Shown: positions 1-8,449, counted from the stretch's first letter. The stretch is 64,000 nucleotides of DNA from an uncultured Clostridia bacterium (GCA_946403085.1 CAMIYM010000005.1:148594-212593); one strand, 5' to 3'. Notes: a model not told the origin generated them from the letters alone. Translations and numbers: made by a program.

Positions 1-315
1 AACATACAGGCTCTCGTTGATCTCCACATCATCTGAAAGCTTAAGACATAAGATATATTTGTTGTGAGCAAGTGATTGCTTGATCTCCCATTCAACATTA
101 GAATTCTTGGCTGAATGCTCACTTACGACATAGACTACCATATCGGCAAGCTTGATCATTCGAACTGCATCACGATGCCATGAATGCTTCAAATGTGGTC
201 CTTCCGGTTTCTTTATCTTAAGGATCGTCTTTTTGCCGAATCTATCGGTTATTTCTTTGCGCAGCTTTTCAACTTCAGGTCTGCATTCACTATCATAAAT
301 TGTAAGTACTTTCAT
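1..315 (-). CDS. TIR-like domain protein, 3' end outside window
   Basis: An open frame of 105 codons starts with ATG at 315 and runs off the left edge, so only the N-terminal part is visible. The start MKVLTIYDS is followed by a region rich in Glu and Lys, then an Asp-Met-Val-Val-Tyr-Val-Val strand, a Ser, and the phrase NVEWEIKQSL, then a second hydrophobic strand (YILCLKL). This order (strand, helix, strand ending in Ser, W-E-I helix, strand) resembles TIR-like and ThsB/MTH538-like domains, which often cleave NAD or make nucleotide signals in anti-phage systems. That role is inferred from the fold pattern; the catalytic region cannot be checked because the protein is cut. A weak AGGATTG lies upstream of the ATG. 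It could also be a different flavodoxin-like domain. Confidence 0.55.
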   Translation of the reverse strand, partial: MKVLTIYDSECRPEVEKLRKEITDRFGKKTILKIKKPEGPHLKHSWHRDAVRMIKLADMVVYVVSEHSAKNSNVEWEIKQSLAHNKYILCLKLSDDVEINESLYV

Positions 316-401
316 AGTATTTCAGACAATCCTTTCTGGTAACTCTTCCTCAGATATCTTAAATAATATCACTGATAAGACCTTGGAGCGCACCAAAGGA
401 G

Positions 402-441
402 AAATACAAATCCCCCGAGATCTGTAAGACCTCAAGGGATT
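402..441 (-). terminator. Probable rho-independent terminator after the XRE gene
   Basis: On the minus strand the arms at 441-431 and 419-409 (AATCCCTTGAG and CTCGGGGGATT) can pair with a few wobbles, and the next bases read TGTATTT. The U-run is interrupted, so strength is uncertain. It sits 27 bases past the stop of the gene ending at 468. Confidence 0.45.
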
Positions 442-467
442 GTTAAATCTATGTTAGAGCCAGCTTC

Positions 468-914
468 TCACTTCTTCCAATGCTTCAGCTGGGACAGCCA
501 TCCGTCGTACTGGAGACGGCGGTCAGAGTCGTCCATGTTTTCGGGATTGGGCATATGCTCGATCAGAAAGTCGAGGAGGTCTTCTTTTGAGGAATACATG
601 AACTTGCCGTCTGTGTAGCACCACTTGCAGTAATCTTCATTAAAGAAACCGTCCGGTTCCCTGCTGATGTTCAGGTCTTCGTTAAGGGGCATTCCACAAC
701 ACTGGCAGTAAAGCTGCCTGGGGCTTCCGAGCAATGTGTTAATCGATACGTTGAACTCACGGGAAAGGATCTTCAATGTCTCGTTGTTAGGCTGGGTCTC
801 GCCTGTTTCCCAACGGCTTACAGCCTGTCTTGTTACCAGTACTCTTTCTGCAAACTGCTCCTGTGTAAGGTTATTCTCTTCACGGATCTTCTTAAGTACA
901 TCTTTTGTTTCCAT
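468..914 (-). CDS. XRE-family regulator with C-terminal zinc ribbon
   Basis: A 148-residue protein. Residues 5-60 form an HTH_3/XRE DNA-binding domain (LTQEQFAERVLVTRQAVSRWE is the helix-turn-helix core). Residues 69-100 hold two CxxC pairs, CQCC and CKWC, with the CGMPL phrase typical of the putative zinc-ribbon domain Zn_ribbon_2. The C-terminus is a helical tail with conserved Trp. The layout matches small Firmicutes regulators annotated as XRE plus zinc ribbon. AAGGAG stands 7 bases before the ATG. It may regulate itself or the neighbouring TIR-like gene, but the target is not shown by the sequence. Confidence 0.88.
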   Translation of the reverse strand: METKDVLKKIREENNLTQEQFAERVLVTRQAVSRWETGETQPNNETLKILSREFNVSINTLLGSPRQLYCQCCGMPLNEDLNISREPDGFFNEDYCKWCYTDGKFMYSSKEDLLDFLIEHMPNPENMDDSDRRLQYDGWLSQLKHWKK

Positions 915-945
915 AATCTAGCTCCTTATTAGTTTTGATGGCTTG

Positions 946-974
946 ATTATGCAGCCTCAGGCTTTCAAAAACAA
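946..974 (-). promoter_or_regulatory. Promoter of the XRE gene
   Basis: On the minus strand TTGTTT (974-969) and CATAAT (951-946) are separated by exactly 17 bases, 32 bases before the start codon at 914. Confidence 0.55.
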
Positions 975-1070
975 GCAACGCGTTGTTGCATCAGGTTTTC
1001 GGGCTGGAATAATACTTTCCCACATCTGCTATAATATCCCCGTTATTTCAAAAGATTGGATTAGAGATTT

Positions 1071-1161
1071 AATGATCAAGGTTTTAATGGTCTGTCACGG
1101 CAGAATAGGTGTCAGCGTAGATAAGCTTTGTAGTAGAACGATAAGCCACGATACGGTCTGA
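1071..1161 (+). pseudogene. Relic of the 5' end of a low-molecular-weight phosphatase gene
   Basis: The reading frame from ATG 1071 gives MIKVLMVCHGRIGVSV. The intact phosphatase at 6996 begins MIKVLFVCHGNICRST. The first ten residues differ at one position, after which similarity decays: the Arg of the catalytic C-x5-R loop is lost, the frame stops at 1161, and a strong terminator follows at 1197. This is best read as the truncated start of a second copy. No Shine-Dalgarno remains in front of it. The stretch 915-1408 otherwise contains only promoters, this relic and the terminator. Confidence 0.7.
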
Positions 1162-1196
1162 GATTTACTACAAATGACGCCCGATATGATTAACCG

Positions 1197-1228
1197 CGGT
1201 CCCGGATAATATTTCCGGGACCGTTTTT
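1197..1228 (+). terminator. Strong rho-independent terminator
   Basis: CGGTCCCGGA (1197-1206) and TCCGGGACCG (1214-1223) form a perfect 10-bp stem with a 7-nt loop, followed by five T. It has no intact gene in front of it; the nearest upstream coding trace is the phosphatase relic, so it may be the terminator left from that lost gene. Confidence 0.85.
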
Positions 1229-1290
1229 GTTGGACGAACGAGAATAATCGATCGAATCCTTAATAAACCATTGATTTAATCGCAAATAGT

Positions 1291-1402
1291 CTATTTAAAG
1301 ATTTCACCCGTTGAGCAATTATCTTTAAATGCTATTTAAAGATTTTATTGACATCGGTAAAATCTTAAAATAGAATTATCTTGAACTAATAGCATCGGAG
1401 GT
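1291..1402 (+). promoter_or_regulatory. Promoter, paired operator and RBS of AAA ATPase gene
   Basis: TTGACA (1348-1353) and TAGAAT (1371-1376) have a 17-bp spacer, and GGAGGT (1397-1402) precedes the ATG at 1409. Just upstream of the -35, CTATTTAAAGATTT occurs twice (1291-1304 and 1332-1345), and ATCTTTAAAT (1321-1330) with ATTTAAAGAT (1334-1343) makes a 10-bp inverted repeat with a 3-bp gap. This arrangement fits a regulator binding site touching the promoter; the regulator is unknown. Confidence 0.75.
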
Positions 1403-1408
1403 ATCCAC

Positions 1409-2590
1409 ATGGTAATAAGAGAACACTATCTAAAGCAGATCAGACCATTTTACGATAGTGATCTGATCAAGATTATTACCGGAATAAGAAGATGTGGAAA
1501 GTCTGTTATCCTGGAACAGGTTCAGGATGAGATAAAGGCAGCTGGTAAGTCATGCCTCTTCCTTGACTTTGATCTTAAACCGATAAGAAATCTGATTCCC
1601 GATGCTGATTCACTTATCGACTATGTCGATAAGTATATAAATAAGGAAAAACTATATGTATTCCTTGATGAGATACAGAATGTTAAGGAATGGAATGAAG
1701 CTTGTCGTACTCTGCGCTTGAAGAATTGCTCGGTCTTTATATCGGGCAGTAATTCCAAACTATTGTCCAAAGAGTTCACCAAAGAATTATCTGGACGATA
1801 TATATCATTCCGGGTAAGACCATTCGTATATAAGGAAATTCTGGAATATGCAGAGCAGAATAATAAAGAATACAGCATATCCGATTATCTTGTCTGGGGC
1901 GGATTCCCTGCCGCACTTGCACAGGATGATGTTGCGGCAAAAAGACGCTATCTTACAGATCTGAACGATACGATCGTATATAACGACCTTGAAAACCGTT
2001 ATAAGATACGCAAAAAGGAAGAGTTTGAAAGAATCGTAGATTATATCTTGATATCCAACGCACGTGTATTCAGCGCCAAGTCTATATCGGATTACATGAA
2101 AGGTAAAAACATATCCGTTTCTGTTCCAACCGTTATTAAGTATCTTGGATATCTTAAGGAAGCATATGTTATTGCGGACGTCGCTCTTTACTCGCCAAAG
2201 GCCAAATCTAAGTTGAATTATTATTACAAACTTTATGATGAAGATGTATCGATGAACAGCATCAGGGTATCCGGGACAAGATATGATCTTACGCATAATC
2301 TGGAAAACATTGTTCTTAATGAACTGCTGTTCATGGGGTATGAAGTAACTGTATATGATAATAAAGGCAGAGAGATTGATTTCAGGGCAGAAAAAGACGG
2401 CAAGACCTATCTGATCCAAGTCGCATATTCTGTGGCTGAGGATAAGGCTTATGAAAGAGAATTCTCCGCTTTTTCAAACATTGATAACACAATAAAGAAG
2501 ATAATCATAACCAATGATGATATAGATTATTCAACCAGTACGGTATATCACTATAAGCTCAAAGACTTCTTGATGAAGGATGAGTTATAA
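1409..2590 (+). CDS. AAA ATPase with DUF4143-type C-terminus
   Basis: A 393-residue ATP-binding protein of the AAA_14 plus DUF4143 type. The Walker A motif is GIRRCGKS (about residues 26-33) and Walker B is YVFLDEIQNV (about 82-91); a sensor-like phrase FISGSNSKLL follows. The second half contains a winged-helix-like stretch and the EIDFRAEKDG phrase near 325, a D...E-x-K-like nuclease-fold remnant typical of DUF4143. Family members are abundant in gut Clostridia and have no settled function; some are thought to act in toxin-antitoxin-like or defence settings. It faces the primase-helicase gene and ends 4 bp from it. It is a paralogue of the ATPase at 5582-6811, with which it shares HYLK-IR-FY--DLIK-ITGIRRCGKS. 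Confidence 0.9.
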   Translation: MVIREHYLKQIRPFYDSDLIKIITGIRRCGKSVILEQVQDEIKAAGKSCLFLDFDLKPIRNLIPDADSLIDYVDKYINKEKLYVFLDEIQNVKEWNEACRTLRLKNCSVFISGSNSKLLSKEFTKELSGRYISFRVRPFVYKEILEYAEQNNKEYSISDYLVWGGFPAALAQDDVAAKRRYLTDLNDTIVYNDLENRYKIRKKEEFERIVDYILISNARVFSAKSISDYMKGKNISVSVPTVIKYLGYLKEAYVIADVALYSPKAKSKLNYYYKLYDEDVSMNSIRVSGTRYDLTHNLENIVLNELLFMGYEVTVYDNKGREIDFRAEKDGKTYLIQVAYSVAEDKAYEREFSAFSNIDNTIKKIIITNDDIDYSTSTVYHYKLKDFLMKDEL

Positions 2591-2594
2591 GTAA

Positions 2595-5549
2595 TCAGTT
2601 AAAAGAAATAATGTATGGATCAATTGTTTGATCTTCTATCAGTGCTTTGGCAACACTTCTGTTAACTATTCTCATTTCATCGTCGTCTTCTTTGATGTTT
2701 GACACAAGACTCATGCTGCCATACCAAAGAATCTCCTTATCAATAACAGCATATCTTGAAGGAATACCATCAGCAAACAATACCTTTATGCCGGCCATTA
2801 TCAGCTTGTTATGTATCTTCTCTATTCGTCCCTTGATATCATCAGAATAATGCGTGACAGGATAGGTAATAAGAGAAATCGAAGCGCTCTTATTCTTCAT
2901 ACCTGCATAACTACGAAGAAGACTTTCACTTCCAGCAGCACTCACATACGGGCTGCAGATAATCACTTCTGCTTTAGCATTAATAACATCATTTTGGAAA
3001 GCATCGCTATAGGTCTCACAGTCATAGAAATATTTATCATCCGGCTTTCGCTCCGCATCCTGCGATAACTCATACCCGATTCTTTTGTAAGTGCGAAGAC
3101 GTTTGTTATACATGTTGGCAAACATCTCGATATGATGATCAACATAATCTATTACTGTTACTTTGCTCTTCCCTTCATAACTTCGGTTGAGCCTTCCCGT
3201 GTACTGTTCTACATTTCCGTCCCATGCTATCGGCATCGCAAGAAACAAGGTATCCAAACGGGAACAATTGAAGCCCTCTCCGACATACTGTCCTGTTGCA
3301 AGAATGATCAAAGATTCACTTTCAGGTATAGAACTAAGTCGTTCTCTTATTTCCTTGCGTTCTGACTGTTTCTTTCCGCCAGTCAAAACAAGAACATGAT
3401 CGGCTTTATCTCTGACCTTTTCGAAAAGAACATCAAGTTGTGCTTTTCGCTTAGATAATACCAAAGGTGTGTGTCCCTGCTTTACACACGCCTCTATATC
3501 TGAAGCAATTATGCTATTGCGAAGATCACTATTAACCACAATCTCATATGCTTCATTTGATGTTAGCTTTTCTTTTGTAGAAATGATTGGTGTAAACCTT
3601 GGCTCAAGTATGTGTTCCATCCCCTGTAGGCGAATCTTGTCTATGGCAGTAAAACTGAAGCGGACCGGACCGAACTGCATCAATACAGTTTTGTCTTTAC
3701 CATCTTCACGTTTAACAGTAGCAGTTAGACCATAAACATACTTTGCATTTACCTCTGATAACACCGCCTCTATGCTTTCAGCAGCACCATGGTGACATTC
3801 ATCCATTATTACCATGCCATACTTTTTAACAAAGGGTTTTATCGTATCTCCAGAACCCAGAGACGACACCATAGCGACATCAATAATGCCAGTCATGGAA
3901 TTATGTGATCCGGTTAATCTTCCGATCAGGCTCTTTCTGGTTTTCACCCTACCGGTCTTAGTTGTGTACTGAGGATAATCCTCGTTAATAACAAGAAACT
4001 TTTCCAGATCATTTATCCAGTTCTGCATGATCTCACTGGTATGAACCAGAATAAGGGTATTCACCTTTCTTTCTGAAATCAAATATGATCCGACTACAGT
4101 CTTTCCAAATCCAGTCGCTGCAGCAAGCACTCCAATATCATGTCCTTTCAAACTGCGAACGGCATTCTGCTGTTCTGGATACAGATCGCCTTTGAAAGAA
4201 ACATTAATCTCTTTGCCTTTGTTACGCTTATCATCAACTGTATATTTAATCGATGCATCATTCAGATTATCACAGAGTTTATTGATACAGCCCCTAGGAA
4301 TTGCAATGAATTGTTCTGTATCTTCTCCGGAATACACTATTCTCGGTATTCCAAATGTCGGGAGACTCATTGCCTGGTTCTTGAAATACTCAGGGTTATT
4401 GTATGCTGCCAATCTTCTAATCTTATTTTGAAGCCTTGGCTTAATACCTTTCTTATCCACATAAACTCTGTCAGCAAGAATAATTTGAACCAGACCTTCG
4501 GTATCGGTTTTCTCAAATCTGTTCCTGTTTTCCCAAGGAGTCTCATTTATAGATATCTGTCTTGGTGCCTCGTCATCGCTATCATTATTGCTTATGCTGT
4601 ATTTGTTTCCCCAAGAAGACAGTTTCTCATCTATGAATACTTCGCTGAGCTTACCTGTATTCTTAAGCACACTCCACTGATCATTGTAAGGCAACCAGTT
4701 TTCATCAACAAAGACACTGTTCCCATTCTTTACCGCACGCCCTTGTAATGGAAGGGCTACAAGATTTCCAAGACCTCCTTCTGGAAGTTTATCCTGTGCA
4801 GGAATCATACGATCGTAAGTATCAAAAGACTGCTGGTTAACACCTTCAGCTCCCTTATCCAAAAGAGCAGTACCAAACAGTCTGACCTTCTTGATATTTA
4901 TCGCCTTTTCAAAAAATAACCAAACATGTGCGCCTTTGCCGGAACGCGACCTTTCGACCAGGCATGGAACGTCATTATCTGCACAGATTGCTCTCAACGC
5001 ATTTGCTTCTTCCTGCCATTTAACAGAGTCAGAATTGTCATCATGATTATCAAAATCAAAAACAAGATAATTGCAGGTTCCATCCGGCCAAACAGGGTAT
5101 AATCCAACAACATCTGAACAGTCTTCCTTCACACCCATCAGATGTGCGTAAATAATCTCACCCGTCAATGGTTTGTACTTCTGATTGGGACATGATTGGC
5201 ATTTGATGTTCTTGCCTTCCTTCTTACCGCAGAGCCCAGCCTTCCAAAAATTATCGCATTGGGTGTAATAGCCATGCTTTCCTGTCTTGGCATTAGGCTT
5301 TCCGGAACGAAGACTATAAACATCTCTTCGGCCCTTGAACATCGAATAATAGAATTGGACAAGTTCTTTGGTAATGGGTTCTTCTTTGATGCTTACTACA
5401 CTCGTTTCATCTTTTTCAGAGTTATTGTCGGGCTTGTCATACGGAATACCGGCATCATCTAACAGTTTCTTGAGATACTGATTCTCAGCTTCAAGTTGCT
5501 TAATATGCTCCGTAAGTTCGTTATACTGATCTTCTGCCAAAACTCTCAT
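2595..5549 (-). CDS. TOTE-type primase-helicase fusion with degenerate PLD domain
   Basis: A 984-residue fusion. Residues 5-35 form a coiled coil. Residues 60-330 match the archaeo-eukaryotic primase domain seen in proteins annotated as TOTE conflict system: four cysteines (98, 107, 117, 120) may bind zinc, VFDFDNHD (163-170) supplies metal-binding Asp, and GKGAHVW (204-210) is the third primase motif. Residues 455-810 form a superfamily 2 helicase: Walker A ATGFGKT (478-484), DECH box (583-586), GLTAT (608-612), and QYTGRLNR (782-789). Residues 845-980 look like a phospholipase D-type nuclease domain, but the HxK motif reads P-S-R before VID and GSxN reads GSMS, so it may be inactive. The gene follows the ATPase at 5582 with a 32-bp gap and is probably co-transcribed. 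A genome-defence or mobile-element conflict role is inferred from family. Confidence 0.85.
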   Translation of the reverse strand: MRVLAEDQYNELTEHIKQLEAENQYLKKLLDDAGIPYDKPDNNSEKDETSVVSIKEEPITKELVQFYYSMFKGRRDVYSLRSGKPNAKTGKHGYYTQCDNFWKAGLCGKKEGKNIKCQSCPNQKYKPLTGEIIYAHLMGVKEDCSDVVGLYPVWPDGTCNYLVFDFDNHDDNSDSVKWQEEANALRAICADNDVPCLVERSRSGKGAHVWLFFEKAINIKKVRLFGTALLDKGAEGVNQQSFDTYDRMIPAQDKLPEGGLGNLVALPLQGRAVKNGNSVFVDENWLPYNDQWSVLKNTGKLSEVFIDEKLSSWGNKYSISNNDSDDEAPRQISINETPWENRNRFEKTDTEGLVQIILADRVYVDKKGIKPRLQNKIRRLAAYNNPEYFKNQAMSLPTFGIPRIVYSGEDTEQFIAIPRGCINKLCDNLNDASIKYTVDDKRNKGKEINVSFKGDLYPEQQNAVRSLKGHDIGVLAAATGFGKTVVGSYLISERKVNTLILVHTSEIMQNWINDLEKFLVINEDYPQYTTKTGRVKTRKSLIGRLTGSHNSMTGIIDVAMVSSLGSGDTIKPFVKKYGMVIMDECHHGAAESIEAVLSEVNAKYVYGLTATVKREDGKDKTVLMQFGPVRFSFTAIDKIRLQGMEHILEPRFTPIISTKEKLTSNEAYEIVVNSDLRNSIIASDIEACVKQGHTPLVLSKRKAQLDVLFEKVRDKADHVLVLTGGKKQSERKEIRERLSSIPESESLIILATGQYVGEGFNCSRLDTLFLAMPIAWDGNVEQYTGRLNRSYEGKSKVTVIDYVDHHIEMFANMYNKRLRTYKRIGYELSQDAERKPDDKYFYDCETYSDAFQNDVINAKAEVIICSPYVSAAGSESLLRSYAGMKNKSASISLITYPVTHYSDDIKGRIEKIHNKLIMAGIKVLFADGIPSRYAVIDKEILWYGSMSLVSNIKEDDDEMRIVNRSVAKALIEDQTIDPYIISFN

Positions 5550-5581
5550 TGCAGTCCCTTGTTCCTTCGCACTTTATCTAA

Positions 5582-6811
5582 TTAGAACTCTTGCCCGTTC
5601 TGCATGAAATTCAATATGTTTACATGCTTTATTCCGTTTCTGTTCTGAAGAAGATAGTCTGTTGTCATAACATACTTGGGGTAATTATCTTTGATCATTT
5701 CGAGCGCACGGTATTCCCGGTCTTCGGTTTCCCTACTGTTCAAAATAGTCATAGCAACTTGTATGTAAGAATACTCCATAAAGTCTTTTCTTACTATGAA
5801 ATCGCATTCAAGCTTCCCAATGCGTCCTACACTTACAGAATATCCTTTTGCTCTGCAATAAACATAAACTATATTTTCAAGTACTGGACCATAGTTTATC
5901 CTGTTATCCGTATTTGTTGAGAAGTAAAAACCCAAATCAGCAAGATAGTATTTTTGCTCGCCTGAAATAGATCTTCTGGATTTTAAATCAAATCTCTCAC
6001 ACTTATGTATTATTTTTGCATCTATCAACGCCTGAACATATCGATTTAAAGTTTCTCTTCTTATATCGCATCCTGCATTATGTAAATCATTAAGAATATT
6101 CGTAAAACTCGTTGTAGCACCAAAGTTGTTTATTATGTACGTTTGTACTTTATTGAATACAGATACCTTACGGATCTTAACTCTCTTTTTTATGTCTTTT
6201 TCGAAAATTTCCTTAATAACACCTTCTACGTATTCCCGTTTGTCTTTCAGATCCGGAATGCTTAATGTTCTCGGGAAACCACCTTCCATAATATATTTTT
6301 CAAATTCTTCGTTGGTATTGTCACTAACAGTTTGTTTGAGAAACTTTTTCATGCCGATATACTCGTCAAATGTCAACGGAAACATTTCAAACTCCAAATA
6401 TCTTCCAGTAAGTTTAGTGACCAATTCCCCGCTTAAAAGATACGAATTGGATCCTGTAATAAATATCGAATATTCGTCTTCCTCACGATAACCGTTGATT
6501 ACTTCCTCAAACCCTTCAACATTTTGTATTTCATCGATAAATAAATACTTAACACCTTCAGCCACACAAAGGCTGTCAATAACGTTTTCAAGGGCATCCG
6601 GTGTTTTTATTGATTTATATCCTCTTTTGTCCAGATTAATATATATGATGTTTTCTTCCTTAACTCCCGAAGCAATCAATTCCTCTGCAATAGACTGCAT
6701 CAGACAAGATTTTCCGCATCGTCTTATACCTGTTATAACTTTTATCAAATCAGTTTCATGATAAAAGCCACGAATGTTTTTTAAATAATTCTCTCTGTGA
6801 TACAACTTCAT
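5582..6811 (-). CDS. AAA ATPase with DUF4143-type C-terminus, paralogue
   Basis: A 409-residue ATPase of the AAA_14/DUF4143 type. I start it at ATG 6811 (MKLYHRENYLKNI) because GGAGG stands 8 bases upstream and the paralogue at 1409 begins at the equivalent point; a longer frame to 6847 would add 12 residues with no homology. Walker A is GIRRCGKS, Walker B is YLFIDEIQNV, and the sensor phrase FITGSNSYLL follows. The C-terminal half contains the DUF4143 signature LECDFIVRKD. It lies upstream of the primase-helicase in the same direction, so the pair likely forms one operon. The gene is visibly AT-rich compared with genes after 7000. Confidence 0.9.
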   Translation of the reverse strand: MKLYHRENYLKNIRGFYHETDLIKVITGIRRCGKSCLMQSIAEELIASGVKEENIIYINLDKRGYKSIKTPDALENVIDSLCVAEGVKYLFIDEIQNVEGFEEVINGYREEDEYSIFITGSNSYLLSGELVTKLTGRYLEFEMFPLTFDEYIGMKKFLKQTVSDNTNEEFEKYIMEGGFPRTLSIPDLKDKREYVEGVIKEIFEKDIKKRVKIRKVSVFNKVQTYIINNFGATTSFTNILNDLHNAGCDIRRETLNRYVQALIDAKIIHKCERFDLKSRRSISGEQKYYLADLGFYFSTNTDNRINYGPVLENIVYVYCRAKGYSVSVGRIGKLECDFIVRKDFMEYSYIQVAMTILNSRETEDREYRALEMIKDNYPKYVMTTDYLLQNRNGIKHVNILNFMQNGQEF

Positions 6812-6831
6812 TTTTTCTATCCTCCAACGCA

Positions 6832-6908
6832 ATAGTATCATTCTCAATGCGTTATTTCAACGTTAAAGCGGTATCTTTTGCATTTTCATCGGAATTTATC
6901 GCTTTAAC
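6832..6908 (-). promoter_or_regulatory. Promoter and inverted-repeat operator of ATPase/primase operon
   Basis: On the minus strand TTGAAA (6860-6855) and TACTAT (6837-6832) are 17 bp apart, 21 bp before the start at 6811. GTTAAAGCG (6862-6870) and CGCTTTAAC (6900-6908) form a perfect 9-bp inverted repeat with a 29-bp gap, the inner arm abutting the -35 box. The other DUF4143 gene also has an inverted repeat next to its -35. Confidence 0.6.
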
Positions 6909-6928
6909 TGCACATTATGTCGTTACTT

Positions 6929-6969
6929 GCGGTTCGTTACTAAATAACCGCATCATGCTAAAATACTAT
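6929..6969 (+). promoter_or_regulatory. Possible promoter/operator of phosphatase operon
   Basis: GCGGTT (6929-6934) and AACCGC (6946-6951) form a short inverted repeat just upstream of the candidate -10 sequences TAAAAT (6959-6964) and TACTAT (6964-6969). No good -35 box is visible. TTAGGAG precedes the ATG at 6996. Confidence 0.35.
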
Positions 6970-6995
6970 CCGGAATTTACTTAGGAGTATTACGA

Positions 6996-7460
6996 ATGAT
7001 AAAGGTTTTGTTTGTATGTCACGGCAATATATGTAGATCGACTCTTGCTCAGTCGGTCTTGCAGGATATGGTCAATAAGGCAGGCATTGCAGATAAGTTT
7101 GAGATCGACTCTGCTGCGACGAGCCGCGAGGAAATCGGCAATGGTCCGCACTATGGGACCGTAAGCAAGTTAAGAGAAGTCGGCATCCCGGTGGTGCCTC
7201 ACCGTGCGCGCCAGATGACACGCGCAGATTACGATTACTACGACTTCCTGATCGGAATGGATACTTATAACATCTCGAACATGAACCGCATCGCTGGCGG
7301 AGATCCTGACGGTAAGATCTATCAGCTTTTAGAGTTCGCGGGATCCAAGAGAAGTATCGCAGATCCCTGGTACACAGGTAATTTCGATGAGACTTACGAC
7401 GATGTTACTGAGGGTCTTGATGCCTTTATGGAGTATCTTGAGAAGAAAGGACTGATATAA
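6996..7460 (+). CDS. Low-molecular-weight protein-tyrosine phosphatase
   Basis: A 154-residue cytoplasmic enzyme that hydrolyses phosphotyrosine esters (arginine phosphatases such as YwlE belong to the same fold). The catalytic loop CHGNICR spans residues 8-14, with Cys8 as nucleophile and Arg14 binding phosphate; ADPW at 122-125 supplies the general acid Asp123. Length is normal for the family. The next gene starts 7 bases after the stop, so the two are probably co-transcribed. The substrate is not indicated by neighbours. A degraded second copy of its start lies at 1071. Confidence 0.95.
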   Translation: MIKVLFVCHGNICRSTLAQSVLQDMVNKAGIADKFEIDSAATSREEIGNGPHYGTVSKLREVGIPVVPHRARQMTRADYDYYDFLIGMDTYNISNMNRIAGGDPDGKIYQLLEFAGSKRSIADPWYTGNFDETYDDVTEGLDAFMEYLEKKGLI

Positions 7461-7467
7461 TCCTTTT

Positions 7468-8433
7468 ATGTTACTTGTTTACTGGCTTATATTAGTTAAT
7501 CTCGTCGCGTTCATACTGTATGGCGCGGATAAATCCTACGCTAAGAAAGGCAAACGCAGGATCCCTGAAAGGACGCTCCTTTTCTGGGCTTGGATCGGCG
7601 GATCTATTGGTGCGTTCCTCGGCATGAGGATCTTCCACCATAAGACGTTAAAACCGAAGTTCTTTGTGGCTCCCGTCCTGATGGCATTAGAGATCGTGAT
7701 CTGCGGTGTGTGCCTTTTCGAGAACTACCATCTGGTCACGACTGAATATGAAGCTGACTTGGGTCTTGCCTCCGACATAACTGTCGTTCAGGTGTCAGAC
7801 CTGCATAACCAGATCTTCGGGATAAAGGAAGGAGCGCTTCTTAAGAGGATCGAGAAGGCTGATCCGGACATCATCGTCGTCACAGGCGACGTGGTGGATA
7901 AGTCTCACACCAATTACGGCATCGCGCTGGACTTCTTCAAGGGCGCTGTTAAGATCGCGCCTGTCTACTATGTCACGGGTAATCACGAGAAATGGCTCGC
8001 GGGACCTAAGATGGACAAGCTTTTCGCCGACATGAAAGAAATGGGCGTCGTATTTCTGGAAGACACATATATAGATATGGGTGAATATATCCTTGCCGGC
8101 ATCTCGGACGGGTCACTCGAGTCGTTCGTCGCATACCCGCCTTTCGATGAATCGAAACCGGTGATAATGCTCGCACACGAACCGCAGTATTCTCCCCTTT
8201 ATAAGAACCTGGGCGCGGACCTGGTATTAACGGGTCACTACCACGGCGGACAGATAATAATACCCGGTGTGGGCGGACTCGTATCGCCTGAATTCGAGAT
8301 CTTCCCCAAGATGTATCAGGGAATGAACGACATTGACGGCATGAAGCTCGTGATCTCAAGAGGCCTTGGCAACAGCATCCTGCCCGTGAGGATCAATAAC
8401 TATCCCGAAGTTGTTGTGGTAAAGGTACACTGA
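7468..8433 (+). CDS. DUF1294 membrane domain fused to metallophosphoesterase
   Basis: A 321-residue fusion. Residues 1-85 match the small membrane family DUF1294: a first transmembrane helix, the phrase ADKSYAKKGKRRIPE, a second helix with GGSIGAFLGM, and FHHKTLKPKF. A third helix lies near 70-90. Residues 105-320 form a calcineurin-like metallophosphoesterase of the YaeI/YkuE type: SDLHN, TGDVVD, GNHE, and GHYHGGQ supply the two-metal site. The enzyme part probably faces the outside of the membrane if YkuE-like, but topology is inferred. The two domains are usually separate genes, so the fusion is notable. The substrate is unknown. Confidence 0.88.
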   Translation: MLLVYWLILVNLVAFILYGADKSYAKKGKRRIPERTLLFWAWIGGSIGAFLGMRIFHHKTLKPKFFVAPVLMALEIVICGVCLFENYHLVTTEYEADLGLASDITVVQVSDLHNQIFGIKEGALLKRIEKADPDIIVVTGDVVDKSHTNYGIALDFFKGAVKIAPVYYVTGNHEKWLAGPKMDKLFADMKEMGVVFLEDTYIDMGEYILAGISDGSLESFVAYPPFDESKPVIMLAHEPQYSPLYKNLGADLVLTGHYHGGQIIIPGVGGLVSPEFEIFPKMYQGMNDIDGMKLVISRGLGNSILPVRINNYPEVVVVKVH

Positions 8434-8449
8434 AAACCCTAAGGACCCG

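Noticed and set aside
943..1161. 72-codon frame as a small gene
   Set aside because: Only the part from 1071 has homology, and that is a broken phosphatase start; no ribosome site is present.
2595..5549. Reading the primase-helicase as a restriction enzyme or Cas3
   Set aside because: Primase motifs and the zinc-like cysteines precede the helicase, and no methylase, specificity subunit or HD domain is present.
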